A program made the translations under genes and the position numbers. The notes beneath the pieces were generated by a model. It did not search any database. It worked only from the letters and a program-made list of their open reading frames with translations, and was not told the origin of the DNA. DNA of 64,000 nucleotides, taken from Notospermus geniculatus (taxonomy: Eukaryota; Nemertea; Pilidiophora; Heteronemertea; Lineidae). The stretch lies in NCBI GenBank assembly GCA_002633025.1, contig NMRB01001340.1, positions 88,756 to 152,755 on the forward strand. Direction: 5' to 3'. Positions 1 to 13,198 of the stretch are shown here, piece by piece; position 1 is the first letter of the stretch; each line of letters opens with the position of its first letter.

Positions 1-590
1 ATCTTCACCAACAACTCAGTACAATCTTCACCAACAACTCAACACAATCTTCATCAACAACTCAGTACAATCTTCACCAACAACTCAATACAATCTTCAC
101 CAACAACTCAGTACAATCTTCACCAACAACTCCATACTACAATCTTCACTCAATACAATCTTCACCAACAACTCAATACAGTCTTCACCAACAACTCAAC
201 ACAATCTTCACTCAATACAATCTTCACCAACAACTCAATACAGTCTTCACCAACAACTCAGAACAATCTTCATGAACAACTCAATACAATCTTCATGTAC
301 AATAGGAGCTGTCAGTGAGTTGACCAGTAGGTGTCACTACGGCCCAATTCAATGCATATAGCGGACCCATTCATTCTTGATTGAGCACCAATCACGTGGA
401 TTTTCCTGCGTATTGGTCTGCTAGAACTTTGCTGCCATCTTTTGACAATACGCGCGGCTGACTGCTCCTATTCAATACAATCTTCATTAACAACTCAACA
501 ACAGTCTTCGTGTGCAACTCAATAGAATCTTCACCAACAACTCAATACAGTCTTCGTGTACAACTCGATAGAATCTTCACCTCGGCACAA
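1..590. repeat. Minisatellite, about 24-bp unit, interrupted by a TIR element
   Basis: Degenerate direct repeats of AATCTTCACCAACAACTCAA fill 1-300 and resume after 473 until about 590. The copies vary by short deletions and by substitutions such as CAATAC/CAGTAC and ATCTTC/GTCTTC. A 172-bp TIR element sits inside the array at 301-472. The array continues beyond the left edge. No coding potential is seen. Confidence 0.9.
301..472. mobile_element. Short TIR element (MITE), family A, copy 1
   Basis: The ends are inverted: AATAGGAGCTGTCAG on the left and CTGACTGCTCCTATT on the right. A second copy, inverted relative to this one, lies at 4923-5095 and matches through the interior (GTTGACCA..TAGGTGTCACTA, CCCAATTCAATGCAT, AGCGGACC). 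It is too short to encode a transposase, so it is a non-autonomous element. The target-site duplication was not clear. Confidence 0.85.
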
Positions 591-2704
591 TTAGCAGAAT
601 CTGATCTCTGTCAATTCTGTCTCCTGCTGACATCTTTAAAAAAATCAACGGAACATGTCAATATAATCGATGTGTAGATGTGCTGCCACATTCTGTCATA
701 TGACCTCACGATTTCTCTCCGATTACTGCATTTGAATTCTGATTCCATTTCTAATTACCAATCTAAAGTGATCAAGAAACATCATCGGCTATTGAAGGAG
801 GATCAAGATGGCATTTGTGTTTGTTACTGGTTTTTGCTTTGGCAATGTGGCAGACTGAGCAGCCAATCCACACTGGTTTTTTCTAAGCCAATGTTGAAAG
901 TGGTGCATATGTAGGCAGTCAAACGTCACCGCATTATATACAGAAATGGGGTAATGCAGGGGCTCAAGGATATATGCTATCTATTCTTTCTGAATGAACT
1001 AATGGTCCTACCCTCCCTTGATTACCAGAGAAGTCATCTTGCATGTATTGAGTGAAGAGTTGGTACATTTGTTTTTGAAGATAAGATGTCGTAGAGGATT
1101 GTAATCATTTGCCCCTCATGGCTTTCTTGCCACACAATCATCTCCCCTTCCCTATAAATCATTGGCAATTGTCACATGGCATCCCCCTATGGAGCACATT
1201 GTGGAGAAGATAGACCTGCTGCTTCATCCATCATCATCCTTGCAATTAGCTGAAGCAATTAGCAAATGCAATTAGGAGTAATCAAAGGAAATCTTCTTAT
1301 TTCTGGATAACCTAATGAAAGAAGATAAATTATTATCTGATCATTTAGTTGGAGGAAAAATAACCCCTTAATTTCCCCTTTCAACATCTATGGGCTGCTT
1401 CCATGGTACGAAGGATTATGCAGCATCATCAGCATAACTCTCTTCCATCCTTGGAGTGGGTGATCAAAACTGGACATAATATTCCAACAACATCGATAGT
1501 TATGAAGACTTGGACAAAATATTTAAAACAAAGATTTGATCCATTGATGTACAATGTACAAGCATTTCAGTTATGCAGTTATGCCCCTCTTCAAATAAAG
1601 TACAATAAAACTCTAGTAGGCCATTTGGGAACTATCGGTGCTCTGCACAACCGGGCCCTGTTCTTCTATAGATGATGTCAGGGTCTTCGGCTTGGTAGGC
1701 AAACATTTGATTACATGCATTACATTTTCCAGATACAGTGCACACAGACAAATACAAATACAGAAACTGCGTTCTCTAAGTTTTTATGAATAGCTGTTCA
1801 AATTAGATTTCGATCGGATAGATTAGTCAAATATTGACCATGGATTCCCATCGGACAAATTCACACTTACCAGATACTCATCGCGTCATTAAATCGGCTG
1901 CAGATCCAATAATCCTAAGCCTATTGAGTCCACAGTTGGGGAAATTATTGCTCCAAATGCGCTGCACCAACTCAACACTCGCTGTTGTGCAAGCGATACT
2001 GTCTTCCGTATGAAGTCTCGGTCAATATATATCAGTGTGAAACACCGTCGAGGCTGTAATTTTGATTAAGTAGTGACTGTACTAGATACAGCATGTGAAT
2101 GCAAGTCTGGCAATGTCATCATTGTAAAATATTGGTCAACAAATCAATAACAACATCTTTGAATCTTCCAAGTTGAAAGTTTTTGCCATTACTTGAAGTT
2201 TTTGAATTCGAAGTTTTCAAAAAACATGTGTCAACACTAAAGACGACACCTACATAATGCCACCACCAAAACTCTGTTGATTCTTGATTATTGTGGGTAA
2301 ATCTTAGGGTTTTTGCCACTTGTAAGGTTTCCCAATAAGTTCTTCTCATCAAGCTGAGCAGTGGGGAAGTTTTTTTGCAAGCGTAGTTGGAGGGAAAAAT
2401 CTTGTTAGTCACGTTGGAAATCAGTGTTGTGATGTCATGCCAAAGTCCATCAATAAATGTAGTGCTTTCTGTTTTTGAAATGGAACTTCCTGAACATGAA
2501 TTGATGAAAAGTTGCTAAAGATGTATGTCAGGCTGTATTCTCCATTGATGCCAACCTTGAAATGGCCAGATGTCCAGCAAATATCTGATGGACAAAAATC
2601 AAGAGGACTTCAGGTGCTTATTTGGCAACTCAGTGATGAAATGGTGATGTCATTCTTAGTCATAAGGGGAATGCATATAGTTCATGATGAGGGAAGGCTT
2701 CAGG
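591..2704. other. Gene-free stretch, nothing recognised
   Basis: AT-rich sequence with only short ORFs (up to 90 aa), none resembling a known family and none bounded by convincing splice sites. No clear repeat was recognised by eye. Confidence 0.6.
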
Positions 2705-3598
2705 TAGGGGAGACCGGGGCTGGTTGTAACAGGGGTAGGTTGTAACAGAGCTAATATTTCCTTGAATATCCACTGGGAAGGGCTGAGTTTCCTCACATAT
2801 ATTGACATTGATACCGGCCACCTTTGTACCAAAGGACATCTGAATGTCCGAATTGACTTTCCAAAAAATCGACAAAAACCGTTTTTAGTACATGAAAGTA
2901 AAAAATGACCTGATCAGAAAATCTCTTCTGCTTCACTGCCTGTGCAGTTTTAGAAGTTTGTTTGGATACTATTTGAATAATGATGTAAAGCCTGTACAAC
3001 TGGTCCAGAGTGATAAGGCCCACTTCCACATGCTTTGGTATTGCAGCCCACATTTGACCTGAACTATAGGTGGGGTTGGTTGTAACAAACATGGTAACAT
3101 CGTCACCCTGCTAAGATATTTGCCTATCTCACTTTTTCAGGTTTTGATAAAATGGCAAAAAACCAAATTGCTTCACCTCACCACTTGGAGATAGGCAAAA
3201 TTAAGGTTTTCATCAATCCTCACCCCTCATCCTATAGACTGTTCAATCGATTATTTTTTGTACGAGGAACAGATTTGCTGTGTTTAGAACTTTATTTAGG
3301 AGACAAATACCCGTGTCGTTTTGAAAAACACATGAAGAAGTAAAGGGAAATTTGCCATGCTCACTTTATGAGATGTGTTACAACCAACCCCGAAATTTTT
3401 TGACGGGGCAGGTGGTACCACTCGACTTTGGACCCATTTTTCAGAGACATGGATAGAGATGGCTAAACTTTGTTTAGTGCACAAGTGACCATTGATATCA
3501 AATATTCAAAAGACCAAGCTGGTTATAAATACCTCTTGTAATTAGGAAGTAATCGACCTCAAAAGAAAAAGTGTTACAACCAGCCCCGGTCTCCCCTA
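2705..3598. mobile_element. 894-bp TIR element with perfect 27-bp ends
   Basis: The left end (2705-2731) begins TAGGGGAGACCGGGGC and the right end (3572-3598) is its exact 27-bp reverse complement. The outer TA may be the target duplication typical of Tc1/mariner-type elements. Subterminal GTTGTAAC words recur inside in both orientations (about 2739, 3080 and 3376). Internal ORFs are under 100 aa with no transposase signature, so it appears non-autonomous. Confidence 0.88.
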
Positions 3599-4922
3599 CA
3601 TGATGATGATGCAATTCGTCGTCCCTCGTACAGTACGGGAAAATCGATCTTCCAAGCTTCTGCTGAGGGAGCTAGTTAAGGGGAACAATGTTAGAATGAT
3701 GAACCCGTCATCGTATGACTCAATCGGTAATGGCAGAAACTGGTTGTTATTGGAACTGGAGGCCATCTGTCTGGCAGAGCCATGTCTGTAGACTCTACTT
3801 CTAGAGGTGCTTTTCTGGCCCAAGTTGGCTCTCACGATGGGCAGTTCACCATTGTTAGTTTCTCTGTCACACTGAGACCAATGACACAAATGACTGGTGA
3901 CAGTTTTCCAAGGCGGAGTTGCCCGTACAGAACCTACTTGTGTGGAAACCTCACATGGAGTTGGTACCTAAAGAAACTACTCTCCAATGGGTGATACCAC
4001 TTGCTTTTCCTTAAGATATAGCTCTTGACTTCTTGTCTGAGACACTGCAGTGGATGACCAGGCACTGAACTCATAATCTCAGCAGTCAGAGGTGCTGAAC
4101 CTTAACTTTAGTGATGACAGGTTTCGATGCTGATGCTTCTGGTGGCTCCTCTCTTGGCATTGTCTCTAAGTTGGAATCAAACAGAAGGACATAATAACTG
4201 AATGAGACAACTCCAAGATGAAACTAATGCTCTGAAAAGGCCAACAAAATGTAAAATTTTCGGCCTAAGGTATTCATGAAGTTCACAGAGATTCTGACAA
4301 CTTGGCCCAGATGACAAATATGAGCAACCCCTGATGAGCAATCTTCGATGGCAAAGAAATCCTTGACCAAACATGCTTGTATTCAGTTGAGAGGCAATCA
4401 CTACAGAGAATCCCCTCACTTAGAGCTGATGGACGTCATTGAGTGGTTCCTGATTCCTATGAACTCCGTATCGATCCGTTCGGCCCATCACGTTCCTGTC
4501 TGAGCTGGTCGGCTCTTCCTTATTCACCATGGTGAATCAGACTGTGTTCACCAGATACGCCATCAGTCTAATGGTCTAGACAGCCCACCTTCAGTATCTA
4601 AAAGCCAAAGGGCAAATGTCCTTCCAGGATATACCAACATTTCTATTTTTATGCAGTCTGTCCTCCCACATATTTGGACATCCTTGATAGAGTTGTTTGT
4701 TCACACCACACACCCACCTTTCAGGGACTGTGGTGAAGCAAATTAAGGATTTGTTTTTTTACAGTCCCAAAACGTACACCTACACCATCTCATGACAGAG
4801 TAGTATCCTAGGTGACTAAATCCTTACACCAGNAAGTGGATTAGCTCACGTCTTGGGCTGAGCTACTTGAAGTGCATTCCTGATTGGGATGCCTGGTCAC
4901 CTTTGGTTACCTTCCTTAAAAT
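3599..4922. other. Gene-free stretch with a single-N assembly mark
   Basis: No supported exon is seen. A single N at 4833 marks an ambiguous base or scaffold join. The short ORFs on both strands look like chance. Confidence 0.55.
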
Positions 4923-5095
4923 AATAGGAGCAGTCAGCCGCGCATATTGCTAACAGATGGCAGCACAGTCTTAGCGGACCAAATGTACAGGAAATCTATT
5001 ATGATCGCTGCTCGATCGATACTGACTGGGTCCGCTAGATGCATTGAATTGGGCCCTAGTGACACCTAGTGGTCAACTCGCTGACAGCTCCTATT
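4923..5095. mobile_element. Short TIR element (MITE), family A, copy 2
   Basis: Inverted copy of the element at 301-472, with ends AATAGGAGCAGTCAG and CTGACAGCTCCTATT. Two copies of near-equal length 4.5 kb apart show the element boundaries well. Confidence 0.87.
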
Positions 5096-5200
5096 CCAAG
5101 TCATTAAAGTTCACAGCACAACTGCAGCATCAGGAACATCATCTCGTGTTGTTTGAATTTTCAACTTAGTAAGGTACCGGGTACCTCTGCATTCTTGAAC

Positions 5201-5463
5201 TTAAAGGGCCACAGTATTGCCACTTTTTGTCGACAGTCGGCGCCACCGGTGGTGATTGCATCATACTCCAATACTGTTGTTTGTCTGTTCGCCCCAGTGT
5301 TGGAGTGATTACGATGCAATGCATATGTGGATACGCTAGGAACGAGAGTTGCTCTAATGGGGCGAGGTGGATAAGTGGTGGTTTAACAACATTCTCAATA
5401 GAGGTCTCCCTTAACCCGGGTATGTTTAGCGCAGGATAGGGCAGGAATACTGTGGCCCTTTAA
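5201..5463. mobile_element. Short TIR element, family B, copy 1
   Basis: The ends are TTAAAGGGCCACAGTATT and its reverse complement. A shorter related copy in opposite orientation lies at 44,581-44,799 (ends TTAAAGGAGCACGGTATTGC and the complement). The shared interior includes a GTCGACAG block, CTCCAATACTG-type sequence and GGAGACCTCTATTGA-type sequence. It has no coding capacity. A TTAA target is possible from the outer bases. Confidence 0.82.
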
Positions 5464-7110
5464 ATACTCTACTGCTATTCTGATGCTAATCGAACTTGGT
5501 ACCTCCAATCTCTATATCTTGAGCTGACACAGGCCTACTCTATCACACTTCTGATGCTGGTCGAATTTGAACATGACCTCCAACTTCTCAAGGTCATACT
5601 TACCGTTACCGGTACCGTTACCAACCGTGCAGCTCCATTGAACAGCCGTCCATCATTTGATAATCATACTTCTCTGTCTCTTGACACCAACTTGATTACC
5701 AGGAAATTAAACATGGTCAAAATGACCAAACCGAGTAGCTGCGATAATAACAACAAATCAATTACGTTTGTCTGTGATCTGTTAATCAGGATGCTCATGA
5801 ATTTATTATCAAGCGGGGAAATAGTGTATTTTGTTTAACACAAGGGACCTGCCTGTTGCAATATTCAAAGAGTCGTGTCTGTTTCAGTTCCCGGCCCAAT
5901 CAGTGGGGACTAGCAAGATGCCCAAAAGGCAAGCTTGTGGATCAGTGGGATGAAAGTGGGAGGACACAGTTGTGGTTTATTTTGGCAGCTGTTGAATAGA
6001 ATGTTCAGAAGTCACGAAAGTTAGTCAAGAAAGAGCTGGTGCAGCTTGTTTCCTTTATTGTCTCTGTGGTTGTAGTGGTGTGGGTATTCTGATGAAAAAT
6101 CCAAAGTAGTTCTCACAAATATGTATCAACTTTTCATCACTTTCTCTCTCTCTCTCATTTCTAGAATCATTCACAGAAACCTATGAAATCATACGCATTG
6201 TGCTTTGTACCTTGTCTTCAAAACCTTGTCTCTGTGTGGAATATAGAATAATACAAAGCAGAAACAGACAATAAAATCACTTTCATGACAAAGCGTTTGT
6301 GTTTACTGGGCATAAAAGTCGAGAGCTAATTTCTGGGTGGAGAAGTATATCGAAGCAGAAGTGTATGTACTGTGGAGACATTCTCTTTGACAATAAAGAT
6401 GTAACCAGGTAGAATGAACAGAAGTACTAGTTCAAAACGTGGGTGGAAGGGACATTCTTGTTCAGGTATGCACCACCCTTAATCTCTCCTGCACTCCTAA
6501 TGATGGTTCATCCAGTACTTTTTTTACCCCTGACATTTGCAGGGTACTCATCCAAAACAGCATCAACAATACTTGTATTTCTTATTTCCATGTCCGTTGC
6601 ACAACTTCTCATTATGTTTTGTTCTTTTCTTCGTGAGGTGATCATTTTCTCATTATGTGCTCCTGTCTAATCTTTTTATCACAGGCTCCATTGCAGATAT
6701 CACTCGCTCGAAGCGCTGCCAATCTTAGTGACAAGATAGCTAATCCCAACAGGCAAATATGGAGTGTGATAAGGAAACAGATACCAAAGATGTAACCGCT
6801 GACCGCCGTTTTCTCTAAGAGGTAGATTGGTGCTCGAGAATGACGTCTCTGAAGACGTTTGTATCGATCCCGTGTCTGGTTTATGAATATTGACATTAGC
6901 GACGTGCGTTGATCATGGCCTAGGGGGCTTTGTGGATGGTGGAGATGCCATGATCTAGCCACTCTCATAAGTCATCAGTATTCAGTCACATCCAATGAAT
7001 GTGCTCTGGGCGATCTCTGTAGAAGCAGGGAAGCGTAATATAGAACTATCATGTGACGTGCCTGCATACCAGTTGGCTACCTCTTCAGACTTGCAGGTCT
7101 CTCAGAACAG
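5464..7110. other. Mostly unannotated stretch
   Basis: Apart from the weak terminal-exon candidate at 6685-6795, no supported feature is seen. A 108-aa open frame on the minus strand (6642-6968) overlaps that candidate antisense and contains a hydrophobic run, but it has no recognised homology. Confidence 0.5.
6685..6795 (+). CDS. Weak candidate terminal coding exon, unknown gene
   Basis: A pyrimidine-rich acceptor (TCTTTTTATCACAG) is followed by 36 open codons ending in TAA. The peptide is amphipathic and protein-like (…SLARSAANLSDKIANPNRQI…, ending RKQIPKM). No family was recognised, and no matching upstream exon was found between here and the left edge. It could be the 3' end of a gene entering from the left, or chance. 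The opposite strand is also open across this stretch, which weakens the call. Confidence 0.2.
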   Translation, partial: APLQISLARSAANLSDKIANPNRQIWSVIRKQIPKM

Positions 7111-7613
7111 TACCGTATTTTTCGGACTATAAGGCGCGGCCTTTTTCCTTGAAGAAGGGTCTAAAATTGGGGGTGCGCCTTATAGGGTGGTGCGCCTTAT
7201 CTGCGGATCCAGTCTGACAATTTGATCAGAAGTGTCAAGACACTGACGAACCCAAGCATTCAAGCATGCATGGATGCATGCAGTGAACTGTGAACTGATG
7301 GAGTTTCAGTTAGGCCTAATTTGTCACAACAAGCTAAGAAATCATACAACCAGATCCATCAGTACCAACAGCAGAATTGCAGATGTCAATGGGTTCAAAC
7401 AAGGCAATCAGACCCTGTAATTGTCAGCTTGGCTGTTGTTGGGTCAATGCACACTGAGCAGCCATGCATTGTATGTGTATTTAATAATATGCACTGACAG
7501 GACTGCGCCTTATAGGGAGGTGCGCCTTATGTATGGATTTCATCAGAGATTTTGGGTGAAATTGGGGGTGCGCCTTATAGTCAGGTGCGCCCTATAGTCA
7601 GGAAAATACGGTA
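7111..7613. mobile_element. 503-bp TIR element with GCGCCTTATA internal repeats
   Basis: The left end is TACCGTATTTTTCGGACTAT and the right end is its imperfect complement (…AGTCAGGAAAATACGGTA). Outer TA bases suggest a TA target duplication. Both subterminal regions carry repeated GGTGCGCCTTATAG words (7171, 7192, 7505, 7520, 7567, 7585). No transposase ORF is present, so it is non-autonomous. Confidence 0.87.
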
Positions 7614-10600
7614 GATAGATTTGTTGAGTCTTCAAAATCAGTTTGTCAGTTTGTTGGAGTGTTACCAAGGCGAAGCCAAGGTGCTGCCATCTGTGATTGA
7701 CAGGCTGAAGCAAGTCAACTGCAAGCTGAACAGAATTAATGTCTTTGTTGTCCTTCGAAGGACACTTTCAAGGCCAATGTCATTCAAAATGTGATACCAG
7801 TTGTTGTTCAGTAACAATTTCTCCCAATGCTTTGGATAAAAAGCCATAGCACCTTAATACTTGTTCATTAATTTCCGACCTAAAATAAAGCTTACTTTAC
7901 TTTACTTTGTGGACATAACAACATTTGGTGCTAACACAGAGGTCTGAAAAACTCTGCCTGTCCTAAAAGGTGCAATAGTTCAGATCTAAACCTTAATTCT
8001 GTTTCCGTTGCAGATCTGTCATCATTCTTGGAATACAGCCTAGCTTCAGATGGTAGCAGTAGGCCCACACAATCACAGTTTGGTTACACAGGTTCATCTT
8101 CAATACAAAAGCTTGTGAACTCCACAACAATTAAATTGGTAGGTATTCGTTTATTGGTGACAAAATGAAACACAACAAAATGTGATCCGCATGACACTAA
8201 TTACTCAGTGGATTCCTGTCTGAGGAGTGACAACCCCACTAAACTGGATGGTCACTCAATGATGACTGTTGATCACTGTCAGTTGCAGCCATCATGCAAT
8301 TTAGTTACCAACACTAAGAAACAATAGGACAAGCTGACTGCTTGTTTTCTTCAGGTCAGAACCTGATGACTTTTCATCTGTGAAATTACCTGCAGGTGCT
8401 CTTGTGATCTTTTTGCTAAACCAATTTTAAATCAATTAGTATTGGGTAATTGATTTATGCACCAGTGCATCAAATTCAGAAATCTAACACACTATTGTGC
8501 TGCCCCTTGCTCTCCCAGCCTGAACTGCATGGTGATTATAACTAAACACCAACTCATGAACTGATGAATTGTCCATTTCAGGCCCAAATGCAAGGTATAC
8601 ACATTGAGTCAGAGGAAAACTAGGGCTGTCAGGTTCCCAATTGAAAAGTCTGCAAAGGTAGCTGTGAACAAGAGGATAAAGATCAGATGGATTTCCCACA
8701 AGGTGCCAAAGTTGTGGACATTTCAAACGTTTTCTTGCAGCCAGTCAACATCAACTTCATTGTTTTTGTGTCAATAAAACAATAATGGTAATCATTCCTT
8801 TGATTCTTTAACTTGTTTCTTATCAAAACAAGTTACTTTGGCCTAAAACAACTTTGGGTGGATTAATTAAGCTTGGGCTTTTACAGGATTAATCAGAACC
8901 TGTTGCTGTTCTCAAGGAATACAAGCTCAGCACATGATGGTCTGGCACCCTGGGTGTGAGGGATAGCTAGGGTTGCATTCAAGATGGCTCATTTCAGCAT
9001 CACCACCGGGGAGCTGGGTCATGAAAGAACTTCCTGTTATTTGTCTCCTTTATGAGAGTGATTTACACGGCCCCCAGATCTTTTTGATGGGGCGAGTGAA
9101 AAGTGTGTCAGGCGAGTGTGAAAAGATATGGCACACACGAAATTTGAATAGGGTATCCTTCATCCGCCCTCCCTGATAGCTCTAATGGTACATTAATATT
9201 CATCAGCTTCAATATGGTGTTTTTACGGTCTGAGTATAGTTATTTTTTCCCATAAATCACACAGGACAATCAAGAAATGTGATTACATGTTTCATCCACA
9301 GCTGTTCCTTCAATCTTCATTTATTTTGGAACTTATAATGTTTGATATTCAACCAGTGGGCAATCATCCTCTCGCAGGCGGACAATTACTACTATCTTAG
9401 CAAGCGCAAGAACCCCTGATGACCTCAGGACAATAACTCTGAATCCTAAATGGTATGCAAAAAGACCAACACAACAATATGTCAGGCATATTGAGATATT
9501 CCTTTGAGGAATTATACTGAATATTTCCTCCAAGGATATTCAAAGTGCAAGTCTATTCCAATTCCCAGTGAGCGACAGAATGTATTACCAGTTCACTCAA
9601 TGCTTGGCCATTGGGACCTGGCTAACAGGCAAAATGGTCCTTCCGTTATAACTCCTTGAATTTCACTCCCTCTGGTCCTAGTAAACAATGATTTATTCAT
9701 TCCAGTGTGGCATCAGGCTATCACTAGCAGACAATTATCTTGCAATTTCTCATTTCTCATCTTGGTAAACACAATTAATCGTCTTGAGGCATCAGATATT
9801 TCTAATTGAGTTTTCTTCATTGCCAAGTCAAACAACAACACACTTTCCCTTTCCTATTTCAGTTCCTTTGCACTGTTTGTATTTCAGGTCCAAGGGCAAT
9901 CTCTTCCATGATATGTTTGTTTGAGCAATTCTTGTGAACATTATTTGAAGTAGGCTAACTCTGGCATGGCACGTGACATCCGTGAAACAACTCCTAAACT
10001 CGATATTGTCCAAGGCAAAATAATTTCTGAAAAAAAGTTGATGTTATTAGTGCCCAAATTTGAAGTTGCCAGATTTAGCCCCAGAATCATATGCCTCCTT
10101 TGGTTCAACTGTGCAGCTGAAAGTTGAAATTTTCAGAATAAACACGTTATAAAAACATTCCATGCACACATGTATTTTGGGATGTCAATTCAGGAATTAA
10201 AGTTAATCAACAAAACGTGCAAAATTGTTCATTATTGAATAAAATGAATATTGTGTTTTCAAAGGAATTTATGGCATGTAGGCAATAAAATGAATCAGAC
10301 TGTGTGTACGGTATGGGAACATGTGATATGATTCTAAAGGAAAAGGGGTTTGCAGTGTTGTAATCTGGGGACAATACAGTAATCAGTATAACCATTTCTC
10401 CACCAATCATATTCCTTGTTCCAAGAATGAAGGAATGTCTGGCACAAGCAATTGTTTGTACAGCATTGTAAATGGATTGGGGACTATACACACATTGTTC
10501 AACTTCAAATTCATTGAATCATGAATGCACCAATAAGCTTCATGCTTATGACAAGGAAATGTCCCCAGCTTTTGTCCTCAAGGGCAATAGTCACTGAACT

Positions 10601-12269
10601 GTGTTTTTGAACTTTATTGCAGTCATGATGCATTGGTAGTATGATGAAAAATTCTTTTCCTTCTTTAAGGGAAAAATAATGGAATATGCCTTCATATGGC
10701 TACATAACTCTTTTTCATTCAATAAGCATTCATAATCCTTCATATGATTAGTGCATACCCTGCACAGACAGATGTCCCAAGGCAGGGAATGAAATCCTCA
10801 TTCAAATCATTTTTCAGTTGTGGTCTGTAAACAATGCCACCTGCATGATAATCCTCAGCACTCTCACTGAAGTTTTGAAAAAAATGGCCCGACGGTTGAA
10901 ATCTGAGACCTCAGGCCGTCACATGATGCCAATCCAATTGAGAAAATGTCTGGTGGGCTGAAAACCAGGTTATGCAGACTCCCTTAACTTCAGCCAGGTA
11001 GATCTTATGGCATAGTTAGTATCTGAGTGTCCTCTTAATGGCCTCTAACTGAGAGATAGCTTCCTGACACAATCAAGAGGCCAATGCCAAGCTTACAGGA
11101 TCACTGAAGACGTCACTCATTTCCATCACAAGACTCCAGAAATGTGAAGTTTACGGACGTATTATACATTCTGAATCGCTTTATCAATGAAATTTCATTA
11201 TAATCATGTTATTTTTTGGTCAAGCTCATAAATCAGGCATATCACAAAATACATGACATGTATCCTTGGATTCAGGACAACACCATCAGAAAGACACAAA
11301 ATATGGCCCCTATCAAAATTACCACACAAAAGTTGCTTAATTTTTCAGAGGTGACTGTTGGGTCAGGTCTTAGTATCCCTTTTCATACCATTATACTAGC
11401 AATTGTCTGTGAATGAATGGAAGAAAGTTACCTTCAACAGGTAACCTGAGGCCAACACAGCAGGTGAACTGCAACAAGTGGGCCAGGTCAAGGGAGTTAA
11501 ACTTTGGGGGCTGGATTTGTGAAAGCTTCCTACAAAGGAAATTATTGGTGTCTAAACACAACTTAGCTGGTTTATGAGTCCGGGAGGGTATCAAGAAAGT
11601 TAGGACTCGTTTTTGGTCCCGGCCAAGAATTATTCCAGAAGGACACCATCTGTCTAGAAATATAGACAATGTCAGGGATGATATTGACTTAAAAGAACAC
11701 ATTCAAGGAATTAAGGCCAAAAGAATAACTTTTGCAGTGGGGAAGGAGCAGAACGTATTTTAACTCATAAGCCAACTTTAATGGTTGAATAAACAGCATA
11801 TTGTGGATGAAATGCATGGGTAAAAGACCCTACAGACACAACGGTCTTTGAAGTGTGAAGGCACAAGCCATAAGAAAAGATTTGTCTTCAGAAAACAGGT
11901 GTTTTGACTCTGGGCAGGTGAAGATGTGTAATGACAGGTCCCACTTCCTGATTGAAGTGAAGATATTTTCCACCCCCTCCCTGTGGTCAGGTGCCAAGAA
12001 CCAATTAATTTCACGCCAGTAGATTTTTGGGACGATCAATTTCCTGACCATGAAGGAACATGGACATCTGTTCACACTAGCCTTGAAAAGAAAAGTGCCG
12101 GTAGTATACGTCTAAATTACACTGTGCTGAAAAAGAATAGTGTGTACGTATGTAAACCAAATTGTTTTCTGATACTGAGTTGAAACTTGAGATTAATGCA
12201 ATTGCAGGCATTTAATTCTAAGTTCTACCACTTTAGGACAGTAATGTAGGTGCAACTTACAGATATAGA
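7614..12269. other. 4.7-kb gene-free AT-rich stretch
   Basis: No exon with homology or paired splice sites was recognised on either strand. ORFs are all about 100 codons or shorter and unlike known proteins. Probably upstream intergenic sequence of the RhoGAP gene. Confidence 0.55.
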
Positions 12270-12430
12270 TAGGGGCCGGTTGGAGTGCACAAAAATTAAA
12301 AGTTAAGTCTGTTACCGGTAATTTAACTTTTCCCGTTAAAATCCCTAACTTGTTTTTAACTAACATTTTGGGATAAGTTAATGCCACGATAAACTAACAG
12401 TGATTTTTAACTTTTGTACAACCGGCCCTA
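12270..12430. mobile_element. About 160-bp TIR element (MITE) upstream of the RhoGAP gene
   Basis: The left end TAGGGGCCGGTTGGAGTGCA and right end TTGTACAACCGGCCCTA are imperfect inverted repeats. The interior has several TTAAC/GTTAA words in opposite orientations. Non-coding. It lies about 0.8 kb before the first coding exon. Confidence 0.75.
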
Positions 12431-13198
12431 GGCGCGCCAAGTGATGAACCCCTAACAAATTAATAAAGCTTTTGAAGGTTTGGGCAGTCATCCCCTTTTT
12501 TTCTGGCTCAGAAGGCGGGTCCTACCCCTATAAAAGCCGCAACAATCCCTTTGGTCTCATTAATCAAGTGGGAAAAAAACATCGAGGAAAGGGGCAAATG
12601 AAATCAGATGAACAGATGAAATGCGGGGGGGGTCTAGTCTTCTAGCTTCAGCTAGGTTTGCATTAATTTTCAATAGTTTGTGCACCTCATTTCTCAACTA
12701 ACACCGACGTAATTCTCATCCNCCCCCCCCCATCCTCCAACCCAACTCATCATTCACCCAGCTCATGTCATTACATTCATCAATCAGCACTGTCGAACAA
12801 TCAGCTGTTTCGACAGCTGATTCACCACGTGCTTTTGTTGACATTGGTCAAGACGTCCCCGACCCGTTTTTAACTTGAGCGTGTTTGAAACAAAACGAAC
12901 TATGATAAACAAAACTATCGGTCAAATTGAACTGACGACAATAATCCAGTTAATTGATGCGGTCTATCAATAACCGTACGTAACAAACTCATTCAATTAC
13001 AGAACCCATCGGTGTAGAACAAAATTCATGCATTGCATTATGGCACGCTGAATATGGTACGTCATGCGTGTCACACTTTCGACCAATCAGAAGAGGTTTT
13101 ACAAATCCCCGCAAGGTTTGAATGTGTTTGGGTTCCAGGGATTTTAGTAGCGAGAAGAGAGGTAAACAACCCAGCAGAACCGTCCCGAATGCAGCAAA
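12431..13198 (+). promoter_or_regulatory. 5' region of the RhoGAP gene
   Basis: Non-coding sequence ahead of the first coding exon. It holds a poly-C run with an ambiguous base at 12,722 and a perfect CACGTG E-box near 12,827. No TATA box was identified. The transcription start is not known. Calling it a promoter is inference from position. Confidence 0.4.

Noticed and set aside
2793-3092. 99-aa minus-strand frame inside the 894-bp TIR element, considered as a transposase remnant
   Set aside because: No DDE-type or DNA-binding motif is visible and the length is far too short.
6439-6670. Overlapping 65- and 75-aa hydrophobic frames
   Set aside because: Short, no family, and both frames are open by chance in a T-rich stretch.
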